Origin: JBKJTP01 sp046590195
GTDB taxonomy: Bacteria > Bacteroidota > Ignavibacteria > Palsa-1295
Reading direction: 5' to 3'
NCBI GenBank assembly: GCA_046590195.1
Contig: JBKJTP010000282.1
Span: 1-10,108 of the forward strand
DNA length: 10,108 bases
Shown: positions 1 through 5,314 of the stretch, in pieces
How the letters are laid out: each line of letters opens with the position of its first letter
Numbering within the stretch: the stretch's first letter is position 1
Made by a program: the position numbers and the translations under genes
Notes under the pieces: generated by a model
What the model was told of the DNA's origin: nothing
Database searches by the model: none
Seen by the model: the letters and a program-made list of their open reading frames with translations, nothing else

Positions 1-87
1 TCGGCGATGGTGTTGTCACCGGATGCGGTAAGATCAACGGCCGATTTGTCTATGTCTTCTCGCATCCGGTGACAACACCATCGCCGA
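1..87. repeat. Fold-back inverted repeat at the contig end
   Basis: Bases 1-27 are the exact reverse complement of 61-87, separated by a 33-base loop (28-60). The plus strand of 1-60 encodes GDGVVTGCGKINGRFVYVF, the natural continuation of the carboxylase beta subunit that is encoded on the minus strand from 298 to 61. The same gene is thus read out and then folded back on itself. This is the signature of a snap-back chimera from library preparation, amplification or assembly. A genuine genomic inversion is possible but less likely. Confidence 0.85.
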
Positions 88-298
88 GCGGGCGTTGCTT
101 GTCGAGCCCAAAGTCATGCGAGCGATGACGGACGAAAGCATCGAACTCCTCGAAGGTACCTTCATCGAGCAGGATCTCGAGTCGCTCACGTGCGGTGAGT
201 TTGCCCTTCTTATGCTGATCTTCAATGCGCTTTTCACCGCCGCCAAGCAACGCTTCAGCGCGGTATTGGGCGAGGAGTTCTTCGGTTGTTGCGATCAC
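61..298 (-). CDS. pccB: Acyl-CoA carboxylase carboxyltransferase (beta) subunit, N-terminal fragment
   Basis: Only about 79 N-terminal residues remain of a family that is normally near 510-520 residues. The visible part holds the KGKLTARERLEILLDEGTF block (residues 31-49) and PLGDGVVTGC (70-79), both typical of propionyl-CoA carboxylase beta / methylmalonyl-CoA carboxyltransferase 12S-type proteins. These transfer a carboxyl group from carboxybiotin to acyl-CoA in the cytoplasm, and the family includes sodium-pumping decarboxylase subunits, so the exact substrate is open. The start chosen is GTG at 298, giving MIATTEELLAQYRAEALLGG, which matches the usual N-terminus; no Shine-Dalgarno sequence is seen. 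The reading frame is natural down to base 61 and then breaks at an inverted duplication. The next 19 or so residues of the same protein (KINGRFVYVF) appear on the opposite strand at about 3-60. The truncation is therefore most likely a contig-end artefact and not a broken gene. Confidence 0.85.
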
Positions 299-313
299 TT
301 TTGGGTAGTTGAA

Positions 314-333
314 AGTGCTGAGTGCTGAGTGGC
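314..333. repeat. Short heptamer tandem repeat (AGTGCTG x2 plus partial)
   Basis: AGTGCTG occurs at 314-320 and 321-327, followed by the partial unit AGTGGC at 328-333. It lies immediately upstream of the GTG start of the carboxylase gene. With so few units it may be chance, but the 7-base period matches that of the larger arrays at 9622-9673 and 10072-10108. Confidence 0.4.
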
Positions 334-344
334 TTTAAACGTCA

Positions 345-402
345 GTCATTTCGAACATAGCGAAGTTTGAGCGAAGCTCAAACGGAGCGGAGTGAGAAAT
401 CT
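345..402. repeat. Dispersed palindromic repeat element, copy A
   Basis: The element opens with GTCATTTCGAAC (345-356) and closes with GTGAGAAATCT (392-402). A second copy in the opposite orientation at 5246-5297 has the same two ends but a different middle. Inside copy A is a perfect 8-bp hairpin: GTTTGAGC at 365-372 and GCTCAAAC at 376-383, with a 3-base loop. It does not encode a convincing protein. It lies in the gap upstream of the carboxylase gene. Confidence 0.7.
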
Positions 403-468
403 GTCAGGGTATTCCGTGCACTCCACAGCAGAGACAAACCAACAATCGACAACATTCTTCCCCGCACC

Positions 469-640
469 ACCAACCCCCTCCGCCCTTCGGGCACCTCCCT
501 CATTTCATAGGGGAGGATCATTTAGAGGCTTATCTGGTAGAGGCCAATCTGGCAACAAATACTTTCTCGCATCTGAAATTTTCGGGAGGGATCCTCCACC
601 TCGAAGAGGGGGAGGTGGCCGAAGGCCGGAGGGGGTTGGT
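469..640. repeat. 172-bp MITE-like element with about 33-bp terminal inverted repeats
   Basis: Bases 469-501 (starting ACCAACCCCCTCCG) and 608-640 (ending GGAGGGGGTTGGT) are inverted copies of each other with only a few mismatches. Each arm contains a small internal palindrome around CCTTCGG. A nested inner pair, GGAGGATC (512-519) against GATCCTCC (590-597), extends the fold. No transposase is present, so this is a non-autonomous or structural repeat. Its arms could form a long hairpin in DNA or RNA. Confidence 0.7.
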
Positions 641-685
641 CGGGACGAGCAGCAAGTCACGGGAGGCCAGCAGCTTGGTATCGCT

Positions 686-720
686 TTAAAACAAAACTCC
701 CCTCGCGATGCGAAGGGAGT
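686..720 (-). terminator. Intrinsic terminator of the mnmA / secreted-protein unit
   Basis: Read on the minus strand, an 11-bp stem (bases 720-710 pairing with 706-696, one G-U pair) closes a 3-base loop and is followed at once by TTTTGTTTT. It starts 24 bases beyond the stop codon of the gene ending at 744, the right place to end that transcript. Confidence 0.8.
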
Positions 721-743
721 CAAGGTCTCTAAACCTCGTCAAA

Positions 744-1259
744 TCAATAATCCACCTTAAACTCCCCACCCGATATCGAGCGCGTCTCATTGCCATTCGC
801 GAGTGTCACTGTACCGCGGAATGTGCCCTCGACATAACCATCGATGTGCGTGACCGTGATCGTGCCTGTGCCGCCATGCTCAACGTCGGCGTAGAAATTC
901 TTACAGGATGTTGAGGTAAGCGGTACGCAATAATAGATCAGACCTTGCGCATCCGATGCAACGTTGACGGTGTAAGGAACAGTCGTCTGCTTTGGGATGA
1001 CCAACTCGATGCGTCGATCGCCGACCGTGTTATCGCCCTGAGCTACGATCGTGATCAGATTGCCATTCGCCTGACCAGAAACATTATCACAGAAGAAACT
1101 GCCATCCCCTGCTACCTCAGCACGCATCGCATCCATTGCAAGCGGCGTATCCGCAGGTCCAGCAGGGTCGCACTCGGCGCCGATGAAGACCAATGGAGCG
1201 AGGACGAGCGCAGCCTTCATGTACGTGCGCGCGAAGAGGGAGCGAAATGTTGAGGTCAT
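744..1259 (-). CDS. Secreted DUF6252-like hypothetical protein
   Basis: This 171-residue protein begins with a positively charged stretch and a hydrophobic core (KAALVLAPLVFIGA, residues 15-28), a likely signal peptide, followed by ECDPAG. The Cys is preceded by Glu, so it is not a standard lipobox. The mature part is a small beta-rich domain ending YVEGTFRGTVTLANGNETRS and ISGGEFKVDY. The GTF...G.F pattern resembles the DUF6252 family of Bacteroidota secreted proteins, an assignment made from memory of the pattern. Four cysteines (ECD, FFCD, YYCV, TSCK) could form disulfides outside the cytoplasm. The start could instead be the internal ATG at 1220, which gives a shorter signal peptide. It lies 24 bases downstream of mnmA on the same strand, probably co-transcribed, with a terminator just after it. 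Function unknown. Confidence 0.75.
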   Translation of the reverse strand: MTSTFRSLFARTYMKAALVLAPLVFIGAECDPAGPADTPLAMDAMRAEVAGDGSFFCDNVSGQANGNLITIVAQGDNTVGDRRIELVIPKQTTVPYTVNVASDAQGLIYYCVPLTSTSCKNFYADVEHGGTGTITVTHIDGYVEGTFRGTVTLANGNETRSISGGEFKVDY

Positions 1260-1283
1260 AACGAAATTCAGAATAAAGAACTA

Positions 1284-2378
1284 CTAATGCTTCTCGATGA
1301 TACCGCCGCCGACAAGGTCATCGCCTTCATATAACACCACCGACTGCCCCGGAGTAACAGCGCGGCGCTCTTCATCGAAGACGATGCGCATGCGCCCATC
1401 CGGCTCGGGATAGGCGTACGCTGGCGCGCCATCATCCTTGTACCGTATCTTTACATTAACACGCAGACCATCCAAAGGTAACTGTGAATACTTTATCAGA
1501 TTCACTGAGTGCGCGGTGAGCTCCTTTGCAAGCAGATCATCCTCATCGCCTAAGATAACCGCGTTATTGAGCACATCGAGGCCTGTCACATATAGCGGCG
1601 CAGGATGCTGCGGAAGGCTCAGTCCCAATCCCTTGCGCTGACCGATGGTATAGAACGGCACGCCATCGTGCTTGCCGACGATCTCGCCCTTGAGCATGAA
1701 GTTGCCTTGGGGTGCGCGCTCGTTGAGCGTCTCAACATTATCCTTCAGGAAGCGGCGATAATCGTTATCGGTAACGAAGCAGATCTCGAAGCTCTCCTGC
1801 TTGTGTGCGATCGGCAGCTCGTACTTCTCCGCAACTGCGCGCGCTTCCTGCTTCGTGAAGCCAGCTAATGGAAACATCGTGCGATGCAGGTGCTCTTCGC
1901 GTACCGCCCAGAGCGCATACGTCTGGTCCTTGTGCGCGTCCTTCGCACGCGAAAGAAGTCGTCGGCCGTTCTCATCGCGGAGCGTAGCGTAGTGTCCGGT
2001 CGCGATGAACTCGCAGCCAAGCGCATCTGCTTTCTTCAGCATTGCCGACCACTTGATCTCGCGGTTGCACTGAACGCATGGGTTCGGAGTCTCTCCCTTG
2101 AGATAGGTCTCCTTAAAGTAATCGATGATCTCGCGGCCGAAGGTCTCGGTCAGATCGGTGACATAGTGCGGGATACCGAGCTTCTGTGCAACGCGGCGGG
2201 CATCGTTGATGCCATCGAGCGAGCAGCAACTGGTGTCGTTCGCGGCGTTGCCGCCTACGTCCTCGTACTTGTAGGTCTTCATCGTCATTCCGATCACGGT
2301 ATGCCCCTGCTCCTTGAGCAGCGCAGCCGCTACCGAAGAATCCACACCACCGCTCATGCCGAGTAAGACCTTTGCCAT
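1284..2378 (-). CDS. mnmA: tRNA-specific 2-thiouridylase MnmA
   Basis: MnmA activates U34 of tRNA-Lys, -Glu and -Gln by adenylation and inserts sulfur delivered by a persulfide relay, giving s2U at the wobble base. At 364 residues it matches the usual family length (E. coli 368). From the N-terminus one sees the PP-loop SGGVDSS (9-15), the catalytic ETPNPCVQCN with Cys101, GHYATL (128-133), the second catalytic cysteine in SFEICFV (Cys200), and IGQRKGL (245-251) before the C-terminal beta-barrel region. The two cysteines fall within one residue of E. coli Cys102 and Cys199, which supports the ATG at 2378 (MAKVLLGMSGGVDSS). An in-frame ATG at 2399, preceded by GGGG, would add seven residues. 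The CC pair at 51-52 is a feature I associate with FCB-type sequences. The gene heads a two-gene minus-strand unit with the secreted protein downstream. Confidence 0.97.
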   Translation of the reverse strand: MAKVLLGMSGGVDSSVAAALLKEQGHTVIGMTMKTYKYEDVGGNAANDTSCCSLDGINDARRVAQKLGIPHYVTDLTETFGREIIDYFKETYLKGETPNPCVQCNREIKWSAMLKKADALGCEFIATGHYATLRDENGRRLLSRAKDAHKDQTYALWAVREEHLHRTMFPLAGFTKQEARAVAEKYELPIAHKQESFEICFVTDNDYRRFLKDNVETLNERAPQGNFMLKGEIVGKHDGVPFYTIGQRKGLGLSLPQHPAPLYVTGLDVLNNAVILGDEDDLLAKELTAHSVNLIKYSQLPLDGLRVNVKIRYKDDGAPAYAYPEPDGRMRIVFDEERRAVTPGQSVVLYEGDDLVGGGIIEKH

Positions 2379-2438
2379 TGGACGCCCAAACAGCCCCATA
2401 TCCCCACAGGTTCGCCGATAATGAGCATCATCACTCAG

Positions 2439-2458
2439 AGAACATAATGGAATGTTCT
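2439..2458. promoter_or_regulatory. Short inverted repeat between divergent genes (possible operator)
   Basis: AGAACAT (2439-2445) and ATGTTCT (2452-2458) form a perfect 7-bp dyad around a 6-base spacer. It sits in the 141-base gap between the divergent mnmA and the small membrane protein gene, where a regulator could act on either promoter. It does not fit a LexA consensus and no clear promoter boxes were recognised. Confidence 0.3.
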
Positions 2459-2519
2459 GCGTATGCTATTCATTGGACTCTGACCTCCTAATGCGCCTGA
2501 GAGCGCTTAACCCTGTTCA

Positions 2520-2852
2520 ATGGGACACATCCTCTACTGGGCACTCCTCCGCTTCACCATCGTCATGTTCGGCTCCTGGGCCATACGCGATTACTTCGAC
2601 GATCTTGGCCAATGGTGGACGATGTTCTTCCTGCTCGTTACGGTCGTGGTGATCTACCCCGCGCAGCTCGCTTACCGCAAGCATCATGATCACGTTGAGA
2701 TCGTCAAGGAGAACTCGCTCTGCGCCACCTGCAAGAACTACATCCCCGAGAACACGCTCTGCGCCGTGCTCGATGAGCACGTGACCGAAGGCGTCACTCC
2801 GTGCGAAGGCATGAGCTGGGAGCCGCTGCCGGTGCGGGAATATCAGGGGTAG
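2520..2852 (+). CDS. Small membrane protein with four-cysteine cytoplasmic tail
   Basis: This 110-residue protein was not recognised as a named family. It has two hydrophobic segments, about residues 4-21 (ILYWALLRFTIVMFGSW) and 34-51 (TMFFLLVTVVVIYPAQLA), followed by a polar tail. The tail carries Cys68, Cys71, Cys81 and Cys95, spaced C-x2-C-x9-C-x13-C and ending CEGMSWEP. That constellation could bind zinc or an iron-sulfur cluster; this is inference. A positively charged AYRKHH follows the second segment, so by the positive-inside rule both termini should face the cytoplasm. The gene stands alone on the plus strand: mnmA diverges from it upstream and another gene converges on it 31 bases downstream. 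The ATG at 2520 has no Shine-Dalgarno sequence, as for most genes here. Codon use and clean domain structure argue that it is real. Confidence 0.8.
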   Translation: MGHILYWALLRFTIVMFGSWAIRDYFDDLGQWWTMFFLLVTVVVIYPAQLAYRKHHDHVEIVKENSLCATCKNYIPENTLCAVLDEHVTEGVTPCEGMSWEPLPVREYQG

Positions 2853-2883
2853 CTAGCTACGCGTCCAGGTGCTTTCGGTACGT

Positions 2884-3657
2884 CTACCGTACGCGAACAA
2901 ACTTCACGATGACCGCTGAAGTCTGACGAGCAAATATAGTACTGGTCGATACCTCCCCCTCGATCTCAGTCTTAGTTGTGAAGGACGCAGAATGATTGCC
3001 TTGCGCGGTGCCAACAACGGTATCACCTTCCATATGGAGCCTCAGATCCGGTGCGGATAGCGTGTACCAACTCTTGGCTTGTTTCGGTCCTTTGCCAGGG
3101 CCGCCACTAACTGTGTGGCGTAGAAATCGCCGAGAAAAAAAGTTTTGGATCGATCTGCGGGAATCGATAAAGAGACCGCCGTAATCCCTCTCCTCTGCGT
3201 TACCGGCAATGATAGAATCATTAGCCAGATGGATCCATGCAGTGCGGTCGCTCTCATCGTGAGTGAATTGCTCCTTGTACTCGAATCTCATAAGCGGTGC
3301 TGAAAACCAACCTTCCAAGAAACTTGCAGATTGGGCGTCTGTTCGGGTGACCGTAAGGTCGCCTGGGCGGACAGAATCGGATCCGTTAGTAATTAATATT
3401 GGATATGCTCCTCTAGGCCACGGAGCGTGAAACACGATTTCTGTGGCCGTGATCGTATCTGGCTTGAGCTCAATTCCTCTGAGATACAACTTGACCGTAG
3501 AGTCGAACCCGCTTCCAACTATACTAGCAACCTTATCCGATTCTACTACCAACGGATATGACACGACGACCAATCGGTCTGAATTGGTCGAAGTTGGTCC
3601 GTTGGAGACGCAGCCCCATGAACAGACCGCGATGAGAAGGAAAAGATAAATTTTCAT
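2884..3657 (-). CDS. Putative surface lipoprotein with IPT/TIG-like domain
   Basis: The protein has 257 residues when started at the ATG at 3657, chosen because MKIYLFLLIAVCSWGC is a compact signal sequence; an ATG at 3687 would add ten polar residues before it. Cys16 may be lipidated, although SWGC is a loose lipobox. Residues about 30-104 (VVSYPLVVES..., IVGSGFDSTVKLYLRG, ATEIVFHAPWPRGAYPILIT) look like a single IPT/TIG immunoglobulin-like domain, with the GxGF and G-Y-x-I-x-I-x-N features. The remaining 150 residues match no family I know. Expected location is the outer membrane or periplasm. It follows pyrE on the same strand after a 66-base gap and may share its transcript, but no functional link is evident. 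It looks less codon-conserved and slightly AT-richer than its neighbours, by eye only. Confidence 0.7.
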   Translation of the reverse strand: MKIYLFLLIAVCSWGCVSNGPTSTNSDRLVVVSYPLVVESDKVASIVGSGFDSTVKLYLRGIELKPDTITATEIVFHAPWPRGAYPILITNGSDSVRPGDLTVTRTDAQSASFLEGWFSAPLMRFEYKEQFTHDESDRTAWIHLANDSIIAGNAEERDYGGLFIDSRRSIQNFFSRRFLRHTVSGGPGKGPKQAKSWYTLSAPDLRLHMEGDTVVGTAQGNHSASFTTKTEIEGEVSTSTIFARQTSAVIVKFVRVR

Positions 3658-3723
3658 AAGTCGCCACTGTTTTTCTGACGCTAACATACGGAAATGTCAG
3701 GTAGGAACTGCGTAAAGATCCTA

Positions 3724-4353
3724 CTATGCTGCAAAGCTCGCCATATACCCCCCCAGCACATCCCTAAAATCTGGCTTCACCTCGGCGATGTCGTTTACGT
3801 CAACGAGCGGATAGACTGGCAGGCCGGTCTGCTTTTCAAAGCTCTCCTTAGCGGTGCCTGTGCCATCCTTGCCCGGCTCTGCGCGATCGAACGCGATGAT
3901 GAAGCCAAGTGGAATGCAGCCTGCGCCTTTGAGCTTCTCGAGGGCCTCGATCTTCGTCGCGCCATCAGTGATCACATCATCAACGATCACGACCCTATCC
4001 CCTGCCTTGATCACACCAAGAAATGCAGAGGCATCGCCGTGGGTCTTCGCCTCTTTGCGGTCGCTGACCGAGCGGATGCCTGGTCGGTCCTTGCCGATAG
4101 CGATCGCCGTTGATACTGCGATGGGTATCCCCTTATACGCAGAACCGAAGATCACGTCGGCATCATTGAACGCGCTGATCTCGCGGAGCTTCTCCGCGTA
4201 TAGCTCACCCATCATCGACAGCTGAGTAGCCGAGCAGAGCGATCCGGTGTTAAAGAAATAAGGTGACTTGCGGCCGCTTTTCAACGTGAAGTCGCCAAAC
4301 TTGAGGACCTGCTCTGACAGGAAGAATTCGATTGCGCGGGCTTTGAGATTCAT
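3724..4353 (-). CDS. pyrE: Orotate phosphoribosyltransferase PyrE
   Basis: PyrE joins orotate to PRPP to give orotidine 5'-monophosphate in de novo pyrimidine synthesis, as a cytoplasmic homodimer. The 209-residue protein is close to E. coli PyrE (213). Visible features are FGDFTLKSGRKSPYFFNTG (19-37) in the substrate-binding N-terminal part, FGSAYKGIPIAV (69-80), the flexible catalytic loop RKEAKTHGD (99-107), and the PRPP-binding VVIVDDVITDGAT (121-133). The ATG at 4353 (MNLKARAIEFFL) is the right start. The frame stays open further upstream to 4431, but those residues fall in the palindromic element at 4381-4519 and have no resemblance to PyrE. There is no Shine-Dalgarno sequence. The leader holds the strong inverted repeats of that element, which could affect pyrE expression; this is not shown by the sequence alone. 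Confidence 0.97.
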   Translation of the reverse strand: MNLKARAIEFFLSEQVLKFGDFTLKSGRKSPYFFNTGSLCSATQLSMMGELYAEKLREISAFNDADVIFGSAYKGIPIAVSTAIAIGKDRPGIRSVSDRKEAKTHGDASAFLGVIKAGDRVVIVDDVITDGATKIEALEKLKGAGCIPLGFIIAFDRAEPGKDGTGTAKESFEKQTGLPVYPLVDVNDIAEVKPDFRDVLGGYMASFAA

Positions 4354-4380
4354 TTGTATTAGGCGTAAATTTTTCGAGTT

Positions 4381-4519
4381 GTCATCCTGAGCGAGCGTAG
4401 CGAGTCGAAGGATCTCCCTGCCTGTTGCCAAGTGCCAAGGAGATCTTTCGACTCCGCTTCATTCCGTTCGCCGGAGCGTACCGCTCCAGTTCACTACATT
4501 CCGCTTCGCTCAGGATGAC
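4381..4519. repeat. Composite palindromic repeat (two facing half-elements)
   Basis: The outer ends GTCATCCTGAGCG (4381-4393) and CGCTCAGGATGAC (4507-4519) are perfect inverted repeats. A second pair, GAGTCGAAGGATCTCC (4402-4417) against GGAGATCTTTCGACTC (4439-4454), is inverted with one mismatch. The arrangement reads as two copies of a GTCATCCTGAGCG...GGATCT short repeat placed head to head around a unique core. It lies between divergent pyrE and miaE, so it would be in or near both leaders. Confidence 0.75.
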
Positions 4520-4634
4520 AGTATTTTCTAGCGCAAATTTACGGGTCTTTCCGGCCGCACGTTCGGGATTAACTACCACCCAAAATCTGTTATTTCTCAG
4601 TTCGCTAATTTTTGCGGGCTAAAAACACAGGTTT

Positions 4635-5210
4635 ATGCTAGGGCTCAAGTGCGCGTCGAGTGAGGAATGGATCGCATCGGTGAATCGGGACCCGCAGGCA
4701 GTCCTCTCCGACCATGCGCACTGCGAAAAGAAGGCAGCGGCAATGGCGATCTCTTACATTAGCAAATATTCTCACAAGCCGGAGCTTGTCCGTGCCATGG
4801 CGGAGCTCGCACAGGAAGAGATGAGCCACTTCGCGATGGTGCTCGATAAGCTCGATGAACGCGGTTACTCTCTCACTCGCGATTCTGGGGACGAGTACGT
4901 CAACCATTTGCGAACGTCAGTACGCAAGAACGATCCGCATCGGCTGCTCGATCTCTTGATCGTTAGCTCACTGATCGAGGCACGCAGCTGCGAACGGTTC
5001 TCACTGCTAAGCGAGCATTGCGGTGATGAAGATCTTAAAAAATTTTACCGCTCACTCTTAGAAAGTGAAGCGAAGCACCGATCAGAATTCCTGAGACTTG
5101 CAAGGCTGTACTACGAACGTGATCTTGTTGATGCACGATTGAAAGAGCTATCGGAGTTCGAGGCAGAGATCGTTTTGAGCCTGCAGAACGCTGCGACAAT
5201 GCATGGCTAA
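4635..5210 (+). CDS. miaE: tRNA-(ms2io6A) hydroxylase MiaE
   Basis: MiaE is a di-iron monooxygenase that hydroxylates the isopentenyl side chain of the modified A37 in tRNAs reading UNN codons, and acts on tRNA in the cytoplasm. The 191-residue protein shows the full ferritin-like ligand set: Glu31 (HAHCEKKA), Glu62 and His65 (QEEMSHF), Glu115 (SLIEARSCERF) and Glu145 with His148 (SEAKH). The pairs E-x2-H / E-x2-H and the IEARSCERF block are diagnostic of MiaE within the di-iron family. The ATG at 4635 gives MLGLKCASSEEW, a normal N-terminus. The enzyme depends on substrate already modified by MiaA and MiaB, neither of which lies in this window. The gene diverges from pyrE across a repeat-filled gap and is followed by uvrB after another repeat element. 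Confidence 0.95.
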   Translation: MLGLKCASSEEWIASVNRDPQAVLSDHAHCEKKAAAMAISYISKYSHKPELVRAMAELAQEEMSHFAMVLDKLDERGYSLTRDSGDEYVNHLRTSVRKNDPHRLLDLLIVSSLIEARSCERFSLLSEHCGDEDLKKFYRSLLESEAKHRSEFLRLARLYYERDLVDARLKELSEFEAEIVLSLQNAATMHG

Positions 5211-5245
5211 TATGTGTCATTTACTACATCGCGGAATACCTCAGC

Positions 5246-5297
5246 AGATTTCTCACTCACTCCTTCGCTAACGCTCAGTCGGCTCGTTCGAAATGAC
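5246..5297. repeat. Dispersed palindromic repeat element, copy B (inverted relative to copy A)
   Basis: Read on the minus strand it begins GTCATTTCGAAC (5297-5286) and ends GTGAGAAATCT (5256-5246), the same ends as the element at 345-402. The middle differs in sequence and length (52 against 58 bp). It occupies half of the 104-base gap between miaE and uvrB and ends 17 bases before the uvrB start. Confidence 0.75.
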
Positions 5298-5314
5298 TGG
5301 CATTTATTACCGTT

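Larger units (their letters stand above)
421..743. other. Gene-free stretch filled by a repeat element and a terminator
   Basis: No protein-coding gene is supported here. The open frames on both strands are made of the low-complexity, proline/glycine-rich translation of the inverted-repeat element at 469-640, with no start context or family resemblance. The rest is the terminator of the minus-strand mnmA unit at 686-720 and short unremarkable spacer. Confidence 0.65.

Noticed and set aside
392..760. Pro/Gly-rich open frames on both strands
   Set aside because: They are translations of the inverted repeat at 469-640 and the flanking terminator, not proteins.
1884..2366. 160-residue open frame antisense to mnmA
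   Set aside because: A shadow of the mnmA frame with no family resemblance or start signal.
2439..2458. LexA/SOS box
   Set aside because: The dyad AGAACAT-N6-ATGTTCT does not match the spacing of the LexA sites I know and is not next to uvrB.
2876..2889. Hairpin CGGTA/TACCG as a terminator between convergent genes
   Set aside because: Only five base pairs, no T-run, and it overlaps the stop codon at 2884; too weak to call.
4354..4431. Longer pyrE start at 4431
   Set aside because: The extra 26 residues come from the palindromic repeat; the PyrE family begins at the MNLKARAIEF methionine.
4534..4541. Bacteroidota-type -7 box (TAnnTTTG) for pyrE on the minus strand
   Set aside because: TAAATTTG fits the -7 pattern but no matching -33 TTTG element lies at the right distance.
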